A stretch of DNA of 64,000 nucleotides, from assembly GCA_003577315.1 (NCBI GenBank), contig QEVK01000013.1, positions 1 to 64,000 of the forward strand, given 5' to 3'. Each line of letters starts with the position of its first letter. Within the stretch, counting starts at the first letter, position 1. Both the position numbers and the translations under genes were made by a program. Origin of the DNA: Hyphomicrobiales bacterium (GTDB lineage Bacteria > Pseudomonadota > Alphaproteobacteria > Rhizobiales > Rhizobiaceae). The notes under the pieces were generated by a model. That model searched no databases. It worked only from the letters and a program-made list of their open reading frames with translations, and was not told the origin of the DNA. This document shows, piece after piece, positions 35,274 through 44,275 of this stretch.

Positions 35274-35798
35274 CTAGAACGGCTTGACCACCACGAGGAT
35301 GACGATGGCGATCATCAGCACCGTCGGCACCTCGTTGACGATGCGCCAGTGCCGCGCCGGCCTGGTGTTCCGGTCCTGCGCGAACTTGCGCACCGCGCCC
35401 GAAAGATAGCCATGCACGGCCGAAAGCGCCAGCACCGCCGCGATCTTGGCGTGCAGCCAGCCGCCGGAGAAGCCGAAGCCCTCCCAGGCCAGCCACAGGC
35501 CGACGATCCAGGCGACCAGCATCGCCGGATTGATGATGGCGCGCAGAAGCCGGCGCTCCATCACCTTGAAGGTCTCCGACTGCGCCGAGCCGACGGGAAC
35601 GTCGGCATGGTAGACGAAGAGCCGCGGCAGGTAGAGCATGCCCGCCATCCACGAGATCACGGCGATGACGTGGATCGCCTTGATCCAGGCATAGTAGGCG
35701 CCGGGATCGACCCACAACAGAAGCCCGGCCAGGGCCGCGGTCGCGACGATCGCCGCCACGGCGCGGATCGTCGCCTTGCGGGCGCTGTCGTCGCTCAT
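35274..35798 (-). CDS. hemJ: protoporphyrinogen oxidase HemJ
   Basis: A membrane-bound haem b enzyme that oxidises protoporphyrinogen IX to protoporphyrin IX, the usual form in bacteria lacking HemG or HemY. The 174-residue protein has four to five hydrophobic spans and the motif [30 protein letters not shown]43 corresponds to the essential haem-ligand histidine, and H64 follows. A C-terminal [17 protein letters not shown] is also conserved. The start overlaps the hemE stop (ATGA), fitting two consecutive steps of haem synthesis made together. Confidence 0.94.
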   Translation of the reverse strand: MSDDSARKATIRAVAAIVATAALAGLLLWVDPGAYYAWIKAIHVIAVISWMAGMLYLPRLFVYHADVPVGSAQSETFKVMERRLLRAIINPAMLVAWIVGLWLAWEGFGFSGGWLHAKIAAVLALSAVHGYLSGAVRKFAQDRNTRPARHWRIVNEVPTVLMIAIVILVVVKPF

Positions 35799-36835
35799 CG
35801 CCGGGCCTCCTTCACCAGCCGCACCATGGTCTCGACATGCTCGATAGGCGTCTGCGGCGTCACGCCGTGGCCGAGATTGAACACGAACGGGCCGCCCGAC
35901 AGCGCGCCGAGGATCGCCTCCACGCCCTCCTCCAGCGCCCGGCCGCCGGCCTGCAGCCGCAGCGGGTCGAGATTGCCCTGCACCGCGCCGTCGGCCTGCA
36001 GGCACCTGGCCTGCGACAGCGGTACGCTCCAGTCGAGGCCGAGCGCGGTCACCCCCGTCTTGCGGCGATAGTCGTCGTAGAGCGAGCCCGCGCCCTTGGG
36101 AAAGCCGATGATCGGCGTGTCGGGAAACACCGCCCGTATCTTCTCGACCATCTTCCTCACCGGGCGCACGCAGCAGGCCTCGAACGCCGCCTCGTCGAGC
36201 ACGCCCGCCCAGGAATCGAAGATCTGCACCGCGTCGGCCCCGGCCCCGATCTGGCGGATGAGATAGCCGGCCGCCCGCTCGGCGAGGATGTCGAGCAGCT
36301 GCGCCATCGCCCGCGGGTCGCGGAAGCCGAACAGCCGCGCCGGCGCCTGGTCCGGCGTGCCGTGGCCGGCGATCATGTAGGTCGCCACCGTCCACGGCGC
36401 GCCGCAGAAGCCGAGCAGCGTCGTCCTTGCCGGCAATTCGGCCCGCAGCCGGCGCACCGTCTCGTAGACCGGCTCCAGATTCACGTGAAACGCATCGTCC
36501 CCGATATCGGCCAGACGGGCCACTTCCCGCGGCTCTATCGGCGTCATCAGCGGCCCCCTGCCTTCCTCGAAGCGCAGGTCGCGACCGAGCGCGTGCGGCA
36601 CGACGAGGATGTCGGAGAACAGGATCGAGGCGTCGAAGTCGAAGCGGCGGATCGGCTGCATCGTCACCTCGACGGCGAGGTCGGGGTTGTAGCACAGGTC
36701 GAGGAAGCTGCCGGCGCTCGCCCGCGTCGCGCGGTATTCGGGAAGATAGCGGCCCGCCTGCCGCATCATCCATACCGGCGGCGGACATGCGGTCTCGCCT
36801 TTCAGGACGTCGAGGACGATGCGTCTTTCGGCCAT
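35795..36835 (-). CDS. hemE: uroporphyrinogen decarboxylase
   Basis: Removes four carboxyl groups from uroporphyrinogen III to give coproporphyrinogen III. The 346-residue TIM-barrel protein has the N-terminal signature [17 protein letters not shown] (R25, R29), the mid-chain signature [16 protein letters not shown] and a C-terminal [13 protein letters not shown] with the product-binding histidine. It is read away from the presumed origin. A parS-like sequence lies inside it at 36477-36492. Confidence 0.98.
   Translation of the reverse strand: MAERRIVLDVLKGETACPPPVWMMRQAGRYLPEYRATRASAGSFLDLCYNPDLAVEVTMQPIRRFDFDASILFSDILVVPHALGRDLRFEEGRGPLMTPIEPREVARLADIGDDAFHVNLEPVYETVRRLRAELPARTTLLGFCGAPWTVATYMIAGHGTPDQAPARLFGFRDPRAMAQLLDILAERAAGYLIRQIGAGADAVQIFDSWAGVLDEAAFEACCVRPVRKMVEKIRAVFPDTPIIGFPKGAGSLYDDYRRKTGVTALGLDWSVPLSQARCLQADGAVQGNLDPLRLQAGGRALEEGVEAILGALSGGPFVFNLGHGVTPQTPIEHVETMVRLVKEARR
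36477..36492. promoter_or_regulatory. parS-like site inside hemE
   Basis: Centred on TCACGTGA, it matches the parS consensus at 13 of 16 positions with a full right half (TCACGTGAAAC). It is about 6 kb from the main cluster. Weak enough that ParB binding is uncertain. Confidence 0.4.
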
Positions 36836-37239
36836 GCTTCACCTTCTCCGCATTGGGCGCCCGAACCAAAGAAGAGTCTTTTAAAGGAATCTTCTGATTC
36901 TACGACTCTGTTGGAATCGACAATTCCGGCTTGTCCCCGCCGGGACGAGCCAACTCAACGCGCAAAGCGCCGCACCCGCAGGTTCCGCCAGTCGCGGGAT
37001 CACGGGGATCGTTTCGATTCTCCAAGGAAAAACATGCGGTTGCAACAGGCCTCGGGCAATGCCCGCCTGTGGATAGGCGATCGGCCCGCCCGGCCGTCCC
37101 CGTTTTCTTCCACAGCGCGCTGAAGATTTGCAGGGCAGGGCGAATTGTGGACAAACCGGCGTCTGATACAGTCGCTGCGCGTCGGGGTCGCCAACGGGTC
37201 CCGTTTTTCCACAGTCGCCAACAGGCCCCGGATGTCCTT
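36836..37239. other. probable chromosomal replication origin (oriC)
   Basis: A 404-base gene-free gap between divergent hemE and ppsR, the position of the origin in Caulobacter and proposed for Rhizobiales. It holds DnaA-box-like 9-mers (consensus TTATNCACA): 37068-37076 (8 of 9), 37106-37114 (7 of 9), 37146-37154 (8 of 9), 37205-37213 (8 of 9), and a fifth at 37239-37247 running into ppsR (8 of 9). The hemE side, 36866-36925, is the most AT-rich part and packs five GANTC sites. No complete CtrA box is seen. Identification rests on context and motif density; no GC-skew was computed. Confidence 0.75.
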
Positions 37240-38061
37240 GTGAACAAACAGCAGCGCTTCTTCCACCTTCACCTGATTTCGGACGCCACCGGCGAGACGC
37301 TCCTGGCCGCGGGCCGCGCCGTCTCGGCCCAGTACAAGGACGCGCGCGCCATCGAGCACATCTATCCGCTGGTGCGCACCGAAAGGCAGCTCCTCAAGGT
37401 GCTGGACGAGATCGACCAGGCCCCCGGCATCGTTCTCTACACCGTCATCGACAAGGCGCTCGCCGGCATCATCGACGAGCGCTGCGCGGCCATGGGCCTG
37501 CCCTGCGTCTCGGTGCTGGAGCCGGTTCTTTCCGTGTTCCAGTCCTATCTCGGCCTGCCCGCCGGCCGGCGCGTCGGCGCCCAGCACGTGCTCGACGCCG
37601 ACTATTTCCGCCGCATCGACGCGCTCAACTTCACCATGGACCACGACGACGGCCAGATGCTCGACAGCGTCGACGAGGCCGACGTGGTCCTGCTCGGCAT
37701 CTCGCGCACCTCCAAGACGCCGACCAGCTTCTATCTCGCCAATCGCGGCATCAAGACCGCCAACGTCCCCATCGTGCTCGGCGTGCCGGTGCCGCAAAGC
37801 GTGGTCGACGCCGGGCGGCCGCTGGTCGTCGGGCTGGTGGCGACGGCCGAGCGCATCTCGCATGTGCGCCAGAACCGCGTGCTCGGCACCTCGGTCGGCT
37901 ACGATTCGCAAAGCTATGTCGACCGCGGCGTCATCGCCCAGGAGCTGGTCTACGCCCGCCAGATCTTCGCCCGCCACGGCTGGCCGATGATCGACGTCAG
38001 CCGCCGCTCCATCGAGGAGACGGCCGCCGCCATCGTTGCCTTGCGCGGCAAGACGCGCTAA
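37240..38061 (+). CDS. ppsR: pyruvate, phosphate dikinase regulatory protein / PEP synthase regulatory protein
   Basis: A bifunctional serine/threonine kinase and phosphorylase of the DUF299 family that switches PpdK or PpsA on and off. The 273-residue protein has the ADP-dependent P-loop GISRTSKT at 153-160, an N-terminal [14 protein letters not shown] and a C-terminal [19 protein letters not shown]. The start is a GTG at 37240, giving the family-typical length and N-terminus; the frame upstream is open through the origin but unlike the family. In Rhizobiales the likely target is pyruvate phosphate dikinase, which lies outside the window. Confidence 0.93.
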   Translation: MNKQQRFFHLHLISDATGETLLAAGRAVSAQYKDARAIEHIYPLVRTERQLLKVLDEIDQAPGIVLYTVIDKALAGIIDERCAAMGLPCVSVLEPVLSVFQSYLGLPAGRRVGAQHVLDADYFRRIDALNFTMDHDDGQMLDSVDEADVVLLGISRTSKTPTSFYLANRGIKTANVPIVLGVPVPQSVVDAGRPLVVGLVATAERISHVRQNRVLGTSVGYDSQSYVDRGVIAQELVYARQIFARHGWPMIDVSRRSIEETAAAIVALRGKTR

Positions 38062-38087
38062 CGGCGCGGCCATGGAGGACGCCGAAC

Positions 38088-38729
38088 ATGCCGGGACCTG
38101 TTCCTGAACCCGCCGAGCCCGAGGCCGCCGCATCCGAGCCCGTCGTGCTCGCCTCGGGAAGCCCGTTCCGCCGCAGGATGCTGGAGGAAGCCGGCGTCGC
38201 CGTCGAGGCCGTTCCGCCGCGACCCGACGAGCGCACGGTCGAGGCCGCGACCGAAGGTTCCGGCATCACGCCGCAGGAGCTCGCCGCCATCCTCGCCGAG
38301 GCCAAGGCGCTCGACGTGTCGGAGCGCCTGCCCGGCCGGCTGGTGATCGGCGCCGACCAGACGCTGTCGCTCGGCGATGCCGTGCTGCACAAGCCGCGCG
38401 ACATGGAGGAGGCCCGTCGCCGGCTCCTGGCGCTGTCGGGCAGGACGCACGAGCTGAACAGCGCCGTGGTCGTGGCGCGCGACGGCGAGGTGCTGTGGCG
38501 TCATGTCGCCGTGGCGCGGCTGACCATGCGCCCGCTCGATCCCGCCTTCGTCGGCCGGCACCTGTCGCGGGTGGGCGACAGGGCGCTGGCAAGCGTCGGC
38601 GCCTACCAGATCGAGGGCGAGGGCATCCAGCTCTTCGAGGCCGTCGAGGGCGACCATTTCACCATCGTCGGCCTGCCGCTGCTGCCGCTGCTCGCCGAGC
38701 TGCGCAAGCTGGGGGCGATCGATGGCTGA
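38088..38729 (+). CDS. maf: Maf family nucleotide pyrophosphatase
   Basis: A 213-residue member of the Maf/HAM1-like house-cleaning pyrophosphatases, acting on dTTP/UTP or m7GTP type nucleotides. It shows [14 protein letters not shown] (substrate loop), [24 protein letters not shown] (acidic metal site) and a central [13 protein letters not shown]. An extra Pro/Ala-rich start of about 18 residues precedes the motif; a later start is possible, but no better ATG lies there. It overlaps aroE by 8 bases, so the two are coupled. Confidence 0.93.
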   Translation: MPGPVPEPAEPEAAASEPVVLASGSPFRRRMLEEAGVAVEAVPPRPDERTVEAATEGSGITPQELAAILAEAKALDVSERLPGRLVIGADQTLSLGDAVLHKPRDMEEARRRLLALSGRTHELNSAVVVARDGEVLWRHVAVARLTMRPLDPAFVGRHLSRVGDRALASVGAYQIEGEGIQLFEAVEGDHFTIVGLPLLPLLAELRKLGAIDG

Positions 38730-39567
38730 GGCCGCCGCACCCAGGGCCTTCGTCGTCGGCCACCCTATCGCCCATTCGCGCTCGCCGCTGATCCACGGCT
38801 TCTGGCTGGAGACGCTGGGCATCGCCGGCAGCTACGAGCGCCTCGACGTCCATCCCGACGCCATCGACGCCTTCCTGCGCGGCCTGCCGCGATCGGGCTT
38901 CGTCGGCGGCAACGTCACCATCCCGCACAAGCAGGCCGCCCACCGCGCGGCCGACCGGCTCGACGCCGCCGCCGAGGCCATCGGCGCGGCCAACACGCTG
39001 TGGCTGGAGGACGGCCGGCTCGTCGCCGGCAACACCGACGCCCACGGCTTCGCGGCCAGTCTCGACAGCCAGGCGCCGGGCTGGCGGCAGGCGCGCACGG
39101 CGCTGGTGCTGGGGGCGGGGGGCGCGGCCCGCGCCGTCGTCTTTGCGCTGAAGGAGGCGGGCTTCGCCGACATCCGCCTCGTCAACCGCACGCTGGCCCG
39201 CGCGCAGGAGCTTGCCGACCGTTTCGGGCCGGGCGTCTCAGCCCATGGCTGGGACGCGGCCGGCGAGCTTTCCGCCGACGCCGGCCTCGTCGTCAACACC
39301 TCCTCGCTCGGCATGGCCGGCAAGGACGCGCTGCCGCTCGACGTCTCTCTGCTGCCGGGCGACGCGATCGTCGCCGACATCGTCTATGTGCCGCTGGAAA
39401 CGCCGCTGCTCGCCGCCGCCCGGGCTCGCGGCCTCGTCGGCGTGGACGGGCTCGGCATGCTGCTGCACCAGGCCGTGCCCGGCTTCGAGCGCTGGTTCGG
39501 CGCGCGACCGCAGGTGACGCCGGCGCTGCGCGAGCGCATCGTCGCCGATCTGGAGAAAGACGCATGA
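38722..39567 (+). CDS. aroE: shikimate dehydrogenase
   Basis: NADPH-dependent reduction of 3-dehydroshikimate in aromatic amino acid synthesis. The 281-residue protein has the [10 protein letters not shown] substrate loop near residue 20, the catalytic lysine K70 in NVTIPHK, the partner D106 in NTDAHG, and the nucleotide loop [14 protein letters not shown] followed by [10 protein letters not shown]. It overlaps maf by 8 bases at its start and coaE by an ATGA at its end. Confidence 0.97.
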   Translation: MAEAAAPRAFVVGHPIAHSRSPLIHGFWLETLGIAGSYERLDVHPDAIDAFLRGLPRSGFVGGNVTIPHKQAAHRAADRLDAAAEAIGAANTLWLEDGRLVAGNTDAHGFAASLDSQAPGWRQARTALVLGAGGAARAVVFALKEAGFADIRLVNRTLARAQELADRFGPGVSAHGWDAAGELSADAGLVVNTSSLGMAGKDALPLDVSLLPGDAIVADIVYVPLETPLLAAARARGLVGVDGLGMLLHQAVPGFERWFGARPQVTPALRERIVADLEKDA

Positions 39568-40157
39568 TCGTCCTCGGGCTCACCGGCTCCATCGGCATGG
39601 GCAAGTCGACCACGGCGAGGATGTTCATGGACGAGGGCGTGCCGGTGCACGATGCCGACGAGGCCGTCCACCGCCTCTATGCCGGCGTCGCCGCGCCGCT
39701 GATCGAGGCGCGCTTTCCCGGCACGGTGGTGGAGGGCACGGTCGACCGCGAAAGGCTGTCGGCGGCCGTTATCGGCAAGCCGGAGGCGCTGCGCGATCTG
39801 GAGAAGATCGTGCATCCGCTGGTGCGCGCCGACGCCGACGCCTTCCTCGCCCGCCACCGCGCCGCCGGCGCGCCGCTCGCGGTTCTCGACATCCCGCTAT
39901 TGTTCGAGACCGGCGGCCGCGACCGCGTCGACCAGGTGGTGGTTGTCACCGCGCCGCCCGAGGTGCAGCGCGCGCGCGTGCTCGCCCGCCCCGGCATGAC
40001 CGGGGAGAAATTCGCCGCCATCCTCGCCCGCCAGGTGCCGGATGCGCACAAGCGGGCCCGCGCCGACCACGTCATCGACACCGGCCAGGGCATGGAGGCC
40101 GCCCGCGCCGCGGTGAAGGCGCTGGTCGCCGCGCTTGCGGGGAAAAGCCCGGCCTGA
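39564..40157 (+). CDS. coaE: dephospho-CoA kinase
   Basis: The last step of coenzyme A synthesis, ATP-dependent phosphorylation of dephospho-CoA. The 197-residue P-loop kinase has GSIGMGKS at 8-15, [10 protein letters not shown] (the catalytic aspartate pair), [10 protein letters not shown] and [10 protein letters not shown]. The start is coupled to aroE (ATGA). The stop lies at the edge of a repeat unit that fills much of the gap to dnaQ. CoaA, the first enzyme of the same pathway, is also in the window at 52381. Confidence 0.97.
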   Translation: MIVLGLTGSIGMGKSTTARMFMDEGVPVHDADEAVHRLYAGVAAPLIEARFPGTVVEGTVDRERLSAAVIGKPEALRDLEKIVHPLVRADADAFLARHRAAGAPLAVLDIPLLFETGGRDRVDQVVVVTAPPEVQRARVLARPGMTGEKFAAILARQVPDAHKRARADHVIDTGQGMEAARAAVKALVAALAGKSPA

Positions 40158-40214
40158 AGCGATCCAGGAAAAGTGTGAACCACTTTTTCGTCCGCAATTG
40201 CGGAAGAACAAAAG
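40157..40214. repeat. rhizobial intergenic repeat, copy 1
   Basis: Starts with GCGATCCAGGAAAAGTGTG and ends AATTGCGGAAGAACAAAAG. It aligns with 41003-41060 over its length (CCAGGAAAAG..., a TTTTTCGTCC/TTTTCCGTCA centre, GCAATTGCG/GGAATTGCG, then AACAAA). Such units are dispersed widely in the intergenic DNA of Mesorhizobium-like genomes. It is the more diverged of the two copies and lacks the 3' hairpin. Confidence 0.7.
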
Positions 40215-40278
40215 TCCGCCCGATCCTTGCCGCGCGGCTCTCGCCCCGGCATCCTGCGGCGAAGGAGCGAATCAGGCG

Positions 40279-41004
40279 ATGCGCGAGATCATCTTCGACA
40301 CCGAGACCACCGGGCTCGACGCCCGCGAGGACCGCATCATCGAGTTCGGCGGCGTCGAGCTCGTCAACCGCTTCCCGACCGGCCGCACCTTCCACCATTA
40401 TTTCAACCCGCAGGGCCGCCCCGTCCATCCCGACGCGCTGGCCGTGCACGGCATCTCCGACGCCGACCTCGTCGGCAAGCCGACCTTCGCCGAGCTTGCC
40501 GGCGAGCTTTCCGGGTTCATCGACGGCGCGATGCTGGTGGCCCACAATGCCGGCTTCGACATCGGCTTCCTCGACGCCGAGTTCGCCCGGATCGGCCAGC
40601 CGCGGATCGATCCGGCCAGGGTGATCGACACGCTGGCCATCGCGCGGCGCAAGCACCCGATGGGGCCGAACTCGCTCGACGCGCTGTGCCGGCGCTACGG
40701 CATCGACAACAGCCACCGCACCCGGCACGGTGCGCTGCTCGACTCCGAGCTGCTCGCCGAGGTCTATATCGAGCTGATCGGCGGCAAGCAGGCCGCCTTC
40801 AGCCTCGAGGTGCAGGTCGAGGCGGTCGTGGCGGCCGGCGAGGTCGAGCCCGGCGTCTGCGCCGCGCGCCAGCGCGAGCATCCGCTGCCTTCCCGCCTGT
40901 CGCCGGCCGAGATCGAGGCCCATGCGCGGCTGGTCGCCCAGATCGGCGACGCCGCGATCTGGCGCGAGGTCGATCCCGCCTGTCGCGGCGAGGCGGCGCA
41001 ATAG
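40279..41004 (+). CDS. dnaQ: DNA polymerase III subunit epsilon
   Basis: The proofreading 3'-5' exonuclease of the replicase, 241 residues. The DEDDh residues are in REIIFDTETTGLD (D7, E9), HNAGFDIGFLD, and the HRTRHGALLDSELLA block with catalytic His and Asp. The C-terminal tail of about 60 residues contains the polymerase-binding region. GAAGGAGCGA precedes the ATG at 40279. It is the last gene of the ppsR-maf-aroE-coaE-dnaQ run on the right side of the origin. Confidence 0.97.
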   Translation: MREIIFDTETTGLDAREDRIIEFGGVELVNRFPTGRTFHHYFNPQGRPVHPDALAVHGISDADLVGKPTFAELAGELSGFIDGAMLVAHNAGFDIGFLDAEFARIGQPRIDPARVIDTLAIARRKHPMGPNSLDALCRRYGIDNSHRTRHGALLDSELLAEVYIELIGGKQAAFSLEVQVEAVVAAGEVEPGVCAARQREHPLPSRLSPAEIEAHARLVAQIGDAAIWREVDPACRGEAAQ

Positions 41005-41095
41005 AGCAATTCCAGGAAAAGCGCAAAGCGGTTTTCCGTCAGGAATTGCGTGAAAACAAAGAGATGGATCGTTTCATCGTTTCCGTGAAACGATC
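41003..41095. repeat. rhizobial intergenic repeat, copy 2, with hairpin
   Basis: Begins AGAGCAATTCCAGGAAAAG right at the dnaQ stop, continues through TTTTCCGTCAGGAATTGCG and ends in a perfect 10-base inverted repeat, GATCGTTTCA and TGAAACGATC (41067-41076, 41086-41095; loop of 9). It is directly oriented relative to copy 1, and the two bracket dnaQ. The hairpin may also help end the dnaQ transcript. Confidence 0.75.
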
Positions 41096-41098
41096 AGG

Positions 41099-41132
41099 CA
41101 AAAAAGAGAAAGGCCCGGCTTGCGGCCGGGCC
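41099..41132 (-). terminator. rho-independent terminator of secB
   Basis: GGCCCGGC and GCCGGGCC (41112-41119 and 41125-41132) form a perfect 8-base stem with a 5-base loop. On the reverse strand it is followed by a T-rich run (TTTCTCTTTTTT), 36 bases after the secB stop. The same stem may work poorly for dnaQ in the other direction, as no T-run follows on the plus strand. Confidence 0.8.
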
Positions 41133-41167
41133 CGTTCTCGGTCCTGCTGCGCGAAGGAGGCGCCGGC

Positions 41168-41680
41168 TCAGCTCGGCTGCGCCGCCTTGGCCTTGGCCTG
41201 CTCCTCGGCCATGCGCTGCTGGAACATCTGCGCGAAGTCGATCGGGTCGATCATCAGCGGCGGGAAGCCGCCGTTGCGGGTCGAGTCGGCGACGATCTGG
41301 CGCGCGAACGGGAACAGAAGCCGCGGGCACTCGATGAACAGCAGCGGCAGCATGTGCTCCTGCGGGAAGCCGGCGACACGGAACACCCCGCCATAGACCA
41401 GCTCGACGTTGAACAGCACCTCGCTGTCGACCGACGCCTTGGCGGCGAGCGTCAGCGTCACGTCGTACTCGGTCTGCGTCAGCGGATTGGCGTTGACGTT
41501 GACATTGATGTTGATGCCGGGCGCCTTGTCGCGCGCGCGCAGCGAGTTGGGCGCGCCGGGGCTCTCGAAGGACAGGTCCTTGACGTATTGCGCCAGCACG
41601 TTGAGCGAGGGCTGCGTGCCGTTTCCGGCCTTGGCGGCGCCGGCCGGGGGGGGCGTGGTTTCTTCGGGTTGCTTGGCCAT
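41168..41680 (-). CDS. secB: protein-export chaperone SecB
   Basis: A cytoplasmic tetrameric chaperone that hands unfolded preproteins to SecA. The 170-residue protein has a Gln/Pro/Ala-rich start, then [49 protein letters not shown] and the SecB signature [14 protein letters not shown]-like [29 protein letters not shown], ending [10 protein letters not shown]. It stands alone between dnaQ and fxsA, with a clear terminator after it. Confidence 0.97.
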   Translation of the reverse strand: MAKQPEETTPPPAGAAKAGNGTQPSLNVLAQYVKDLSFESPGAPNSLRARDKAPGININVNVNANPLTQTEYDVTLTLAAKASVDSEVLFNVELVYGGVFRVAGFPQEHMLPLLFIECPRLLFPFARQIVADSTRNGGFPPLMIDPIDFAQMFQQRMAEEQAKAKAAQPS

Positions 41681-41796
41681 CGGCCGAAATCCTCCTGCTT
41701 CAGCCGACAGCGGCCGGTATCAGATCGCGCGGTTGGCTAGCATGGCGCGCCCGGCGTGACAAGCAAGCATGGCGACCCCGACCGCGACGGCCTGCT

Positions 41797-42279
41797 TCAG
41801 CGGTCGTCGTCGATCGTCGGCCGCGACGGCGGCGGGCCGTCCTTGCGGGCGAAGTCGTCGGCGTCGAGGTCGATGGTGCGCGGGCCCTCGCGCCGGAAGC
41901 CGCGCCCTTCGCCGCGGGCGGTGTCGACCACGACGATGCGGGACTTCAGGAAGCGCCAGACCAGCTCGCGGACCGGCGGCAGGAACAGGACCAGGCCGAG
42001 CGCGTCGGTGAGGAAGCCGGGGATGACGAGCAGCACCCCGGCGAGCGCGATCATCACGCCGTGGACGACGTCGCGTCCCGGCGCGCCGCCGGCCTCCATC
42101 GTCGCGCGGATGCGGGTCAGCGCGCCGAGGCCCTGGATGCGCAGGAGCACCGCGCCGAGCGCCGTCGTGGCCACGACCAGCGCCACGGTGGGCAGCACGC
42201 CGACCAGGCTGCCGACCAGCGCGAAGCCGGCGATCTCCAGAAGCGGCAGGGCGATGAGGACAAGCGGTAGAAGCGGCAC
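41797..42279 (-). CDS. fxsA: FxsA family membrane protein
   Basis: A 160-residue membrane protein related to FxsA, the suppressor of F exclusion of phage T7. It starts at GTG (42279) with LLPLVLIALPLLEIAGFALVGSLVG, has further spans around residues 30-45 and 75-100 (IALAGVLLVIPGFLTDALGLVLFLPP), and a polar tail ending in Asp/Arg-rich residues. In Rhizobiales this gene typically lies opposite a Tim44 protein near secB, as here. Physiological role outside phage exclusion is unknown. Confidence 0.9.
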   Translation of the reverse strand: MPLLPLVLIALPLLEIAGFALVGSLVGVLPTVALVVATTALGAVLLRIQGLGALTRIRATMEAGGAPGRDVVHGVMIALAGVLLVIPGFLTDALGLVLFLPPVRELVWRFLKSRIVVVDTARGEGRGFRREGPRTIDLDADDFARKDGPPPSRPTIDDDR

Positions 42280-42454
42280 GGTCGTCTTTCCGGCTGGCGC
42301 GGGAGCGCGATTGGGGTCCGGGCGGCCTTTCCGCCCTCCGGTTGCAGATAGGATGTCGTCGCTTTGATTTGAATGATCGCCTGATGCGTTCTATATGCAA
42401 AAGAACCGCCGGCGAAGCGATGCCTCCGCCGGGCGAAAGGGTTTGGCGGTAACG

Positions 42455-43159
42455 ATGGAATTTTTCGACTTCGGCACGATCTTCTTCCTGGTCGCGGCAA
42501 TCGTGATCTTCTTCCAGCTCCGCAACGTGCTGGGCCGGCGCACCGGCAGCGAGCGGCCGCCCTTCGACCCCTACAGCTCGCCGCGCAACGACGCCAGGGG
42601 CGATCCCGCCCAGCAGTCGGAGAACGTGGTGTCGCTGCCGCGCCGCAAGGGCGCGGAGGCCGAGGCCGCCTATGCCGCCATCGACGCCGTCGCCCGGCCG
42701 GGCACCGAGCTGAACCGCAGCCTGCGCGCCATCCGCGACGCCGATCCCGCCTTCGAGCCGAAATCCTTCGTCGACGGCGCCAAGATGGCCTACGAGATGA
42801 TCGTCATGGCCTATGCCGACGGCGACCGCCGCACGCTCAAGAACCTTCTGTCGCGCGAGGTCTATGACGGCTTCGTCGCCGCCATCTCCGAGCGCGAGAG
42901 CCGCTCGGAGAAGATCCAGTCCTCCTTCGTCGGCATCGACAAGGCCGAGATCGTCAACGCCGAGATGAAGGGCAGCGAGGCCCATGTCACGCTGCGCGTC
43001 GTCAGCCAGCTCGTCTCCGCCACCCGCAACGCCGCCGGCGAGGTGATCGACGGCGACCCGGAGACCGTCGCCGAGGTCAAGGACGTGTGGACCTTCGCCC
43101 GCGACACCCGCTCCCGCGATCCCAACTGGAAGCTGGTGGCCACCGAAGCCGACGACTGA
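42455..43159 (+). CDS. Tim44/TimA domain protein
   Basis: A 234-residue protein with one N-terminal membrane anchor (FGTIFFLVAAIVIFFQLRNVLG), a flexible polar linker, and a C-terminal Tim44-like domain from about residue 95 (FEPKSFVDGAKMAYEMIVMAYADGDRRTLKNLLSREVYDGF). In mitochondria Tim44 anchors the import motor; bacterial homologues such as TimA of Caulobacter are inner-membrane proteins of unclear function. It faces fxsA across 175 bases and precedes mltA by 15 bases. The frame extends 20 codons upstream, but MEFFDFGTIFF is the family start. Confidence 0.93.
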   Translation: MEFFDFGTIFFLVAAIVIFFQLRNVLGRRTGSERPPFDPYSSPRNDARGDPAQQSENVVSLPRRKGAEAEAAYAAIDAVARPGTELNRSLRAIRDADPAFEPKSFVDGAKMAYEMIVMAYADGDRRTLKNLLSREVYDGFVAAISERESRSEKIQSSFVGIDKAEIVNAEMKGSEAHVTLRVVSQLVSATRNAAGEVIDGDPETVAEVKDVWTFARDTRSRDPNWKLVATEADD

Positions 43160-43174
43160 GCGCACGGCCCGCGC

Positions 43175-44275
43175 ATGCCCGCCGCTCCCCTGTTCCATGC
43201 CGTCGCCTTCGGCGACATCCCGGGGTGGGAGGCGGACGACCACGACGCGGCCTTCGCCGCCTTTGCCCGCAGCGCCGCCCACGCCCTGAAGACGCCCTAC
43301 CGCACCGGCTCGCTCGGCGTCGAGGCGGCGTCCTTCGCCCTCGCCTTCGCCGAGGCCGCCCGCAAGCCCCTCGGCGCCGGGCGGGCGCGGGACTTCTTCG
43401 AGCGGCATTTTTCCCCGTTCCTGGTGGTTGCCGACGGCGACGAAGCCGGCTTCGTCACCGGCTTCTACGAGCCGCAGCTTCCGGCCTCGCCGGTCAGGAC
43501 GCCGCATTTTCGCGTGCCGCTTCTCGCCCCGCCCGACGATCTGGTCGGGATCGACGACGGCAACCGCCCCGCGGGTCTCGACCCGGCCGTCGCGTTCGGG
43601 CGCAGGGCCGAAAGCGGCATCGTCGAATATTTCGACCGCGCCGCCATCGAGGCCGGCGCGCTCGGCCCGCGGGCGAGGCCTCTGGCGTGGCTCGCCGACA
43701 AGGTCGACGCCTTCTTCGTCCACGTCCAGGGCTGCGCCCGGCTGGCGATGCCCGACGGCACGGCGAAGCGCCTCACCTATGCCGCGAAATCCGGCCACCC
43801 CTTCACCGGCCCGGGCCGAGTGCTGGCCGGGCTCGGCGAGATTGCGCGCGATGAGGTCACGATGCAGTCGATCCGCGCCTGGTTCCGGGAAAACCCCGGC
43901 CGGGTGGACGAGATCCTGCACAAGAACCGCTCCTACATCTTCTTCCGCGAGGCCGGGGTCGACGATCCCGCGCTCGGTCCGGTGGCGGCGGCCAGGGTGC
44001 CGCTGACGCCCGGCCGCTCGCTGGCGGTGGACCGGCTGCTCCACACCTTCGCCACGCCGTTCTTCATCGACGCGCCGTCGCTCGCCGCCTTCGGCGGCGG
44101 ACCGTTCCGCCGGCTGATGATCGCGCAGGACACCGGCTCGGCCATCGTCGGCCCGGCGCGCGGCGACCTGTTCGCCGGCTGCGGCGACGCGGCCGGCGAG
44201 ATCGCCGGCGTGGTGCGCCATCCCGCCCGCTTCTTCGCGCTCCTGCCGCGCGGCCTTGCCGGAGGCGGCGCGTGA
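43175..44275 (+). CDS. mltA: membrane-bound lytic murein transglycosylase A
   Basis: Cleaves peptidoglycan to 1,6-anhydro-muropeptides. The 366-residue protein matches MltA: VTGFYEPQLPASP, VDAFFVHVQGCARLAMPDG, SIRAWFRENPGRVDEILHKNRSYIFFRE and the C-terminal 3D-like domain RLMIAQDTGSAIVGPARGDLFAGCGDAAGEIAG with the conserved aspartates. I see no lipobox and only a weak N-terminal hydrophobic stretch, so export is not explained by the N-terminus as read from the ATG at 43175. It couples to smr through GTGA. Confidence 0.93.
   Translation: MPAAPLFHAVAFGDIPGWEADDHDAAFAAFARSAAHALKTPYRTGSLGVEAASFALAFAEAARKPLGAGRARDFFERHFSPFLVVADGDEAGFVTGFYEPQLPASPVRTPHFRVPLLAPPDDLVGIDDGNRPAGLDPAVAFGRRAESGIVEYFDRAAIEAGALGPRARPLAWLADKVDAFFVHVQGCARLAMPDGTAKRLTYAAKSGHPFTGPGRVLAGLGEIARDEVTMQSIRAWFRENPGRVDEILHKNRSYIFFREAGVDDPALGPVAAARVPLTPGRSLAVDRLLHTFATPFFIDAPSLAAFGGGPFRRLMIAQDTGSAIVGPARGDLFAGCGDAAGEIAGVVRHPARFFALLPRGLAGGGA

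Noticed and set aside
36931-37239. A longer N-terminus for PpsR starting inside the origin gap.
   Set aside because: The extra 103 residues are low complexity and exceed the family length; the GTG at 37240 gives the normal 273 residues.
41067-41095. The GTTTCATCG..CCGTGAAAC palindrome as another parS site.
   Set aside because: The half-sites look similar, but the CACGTG centre is missing and the arms are 9 bases apart; it belongs to the intergenic repeat.
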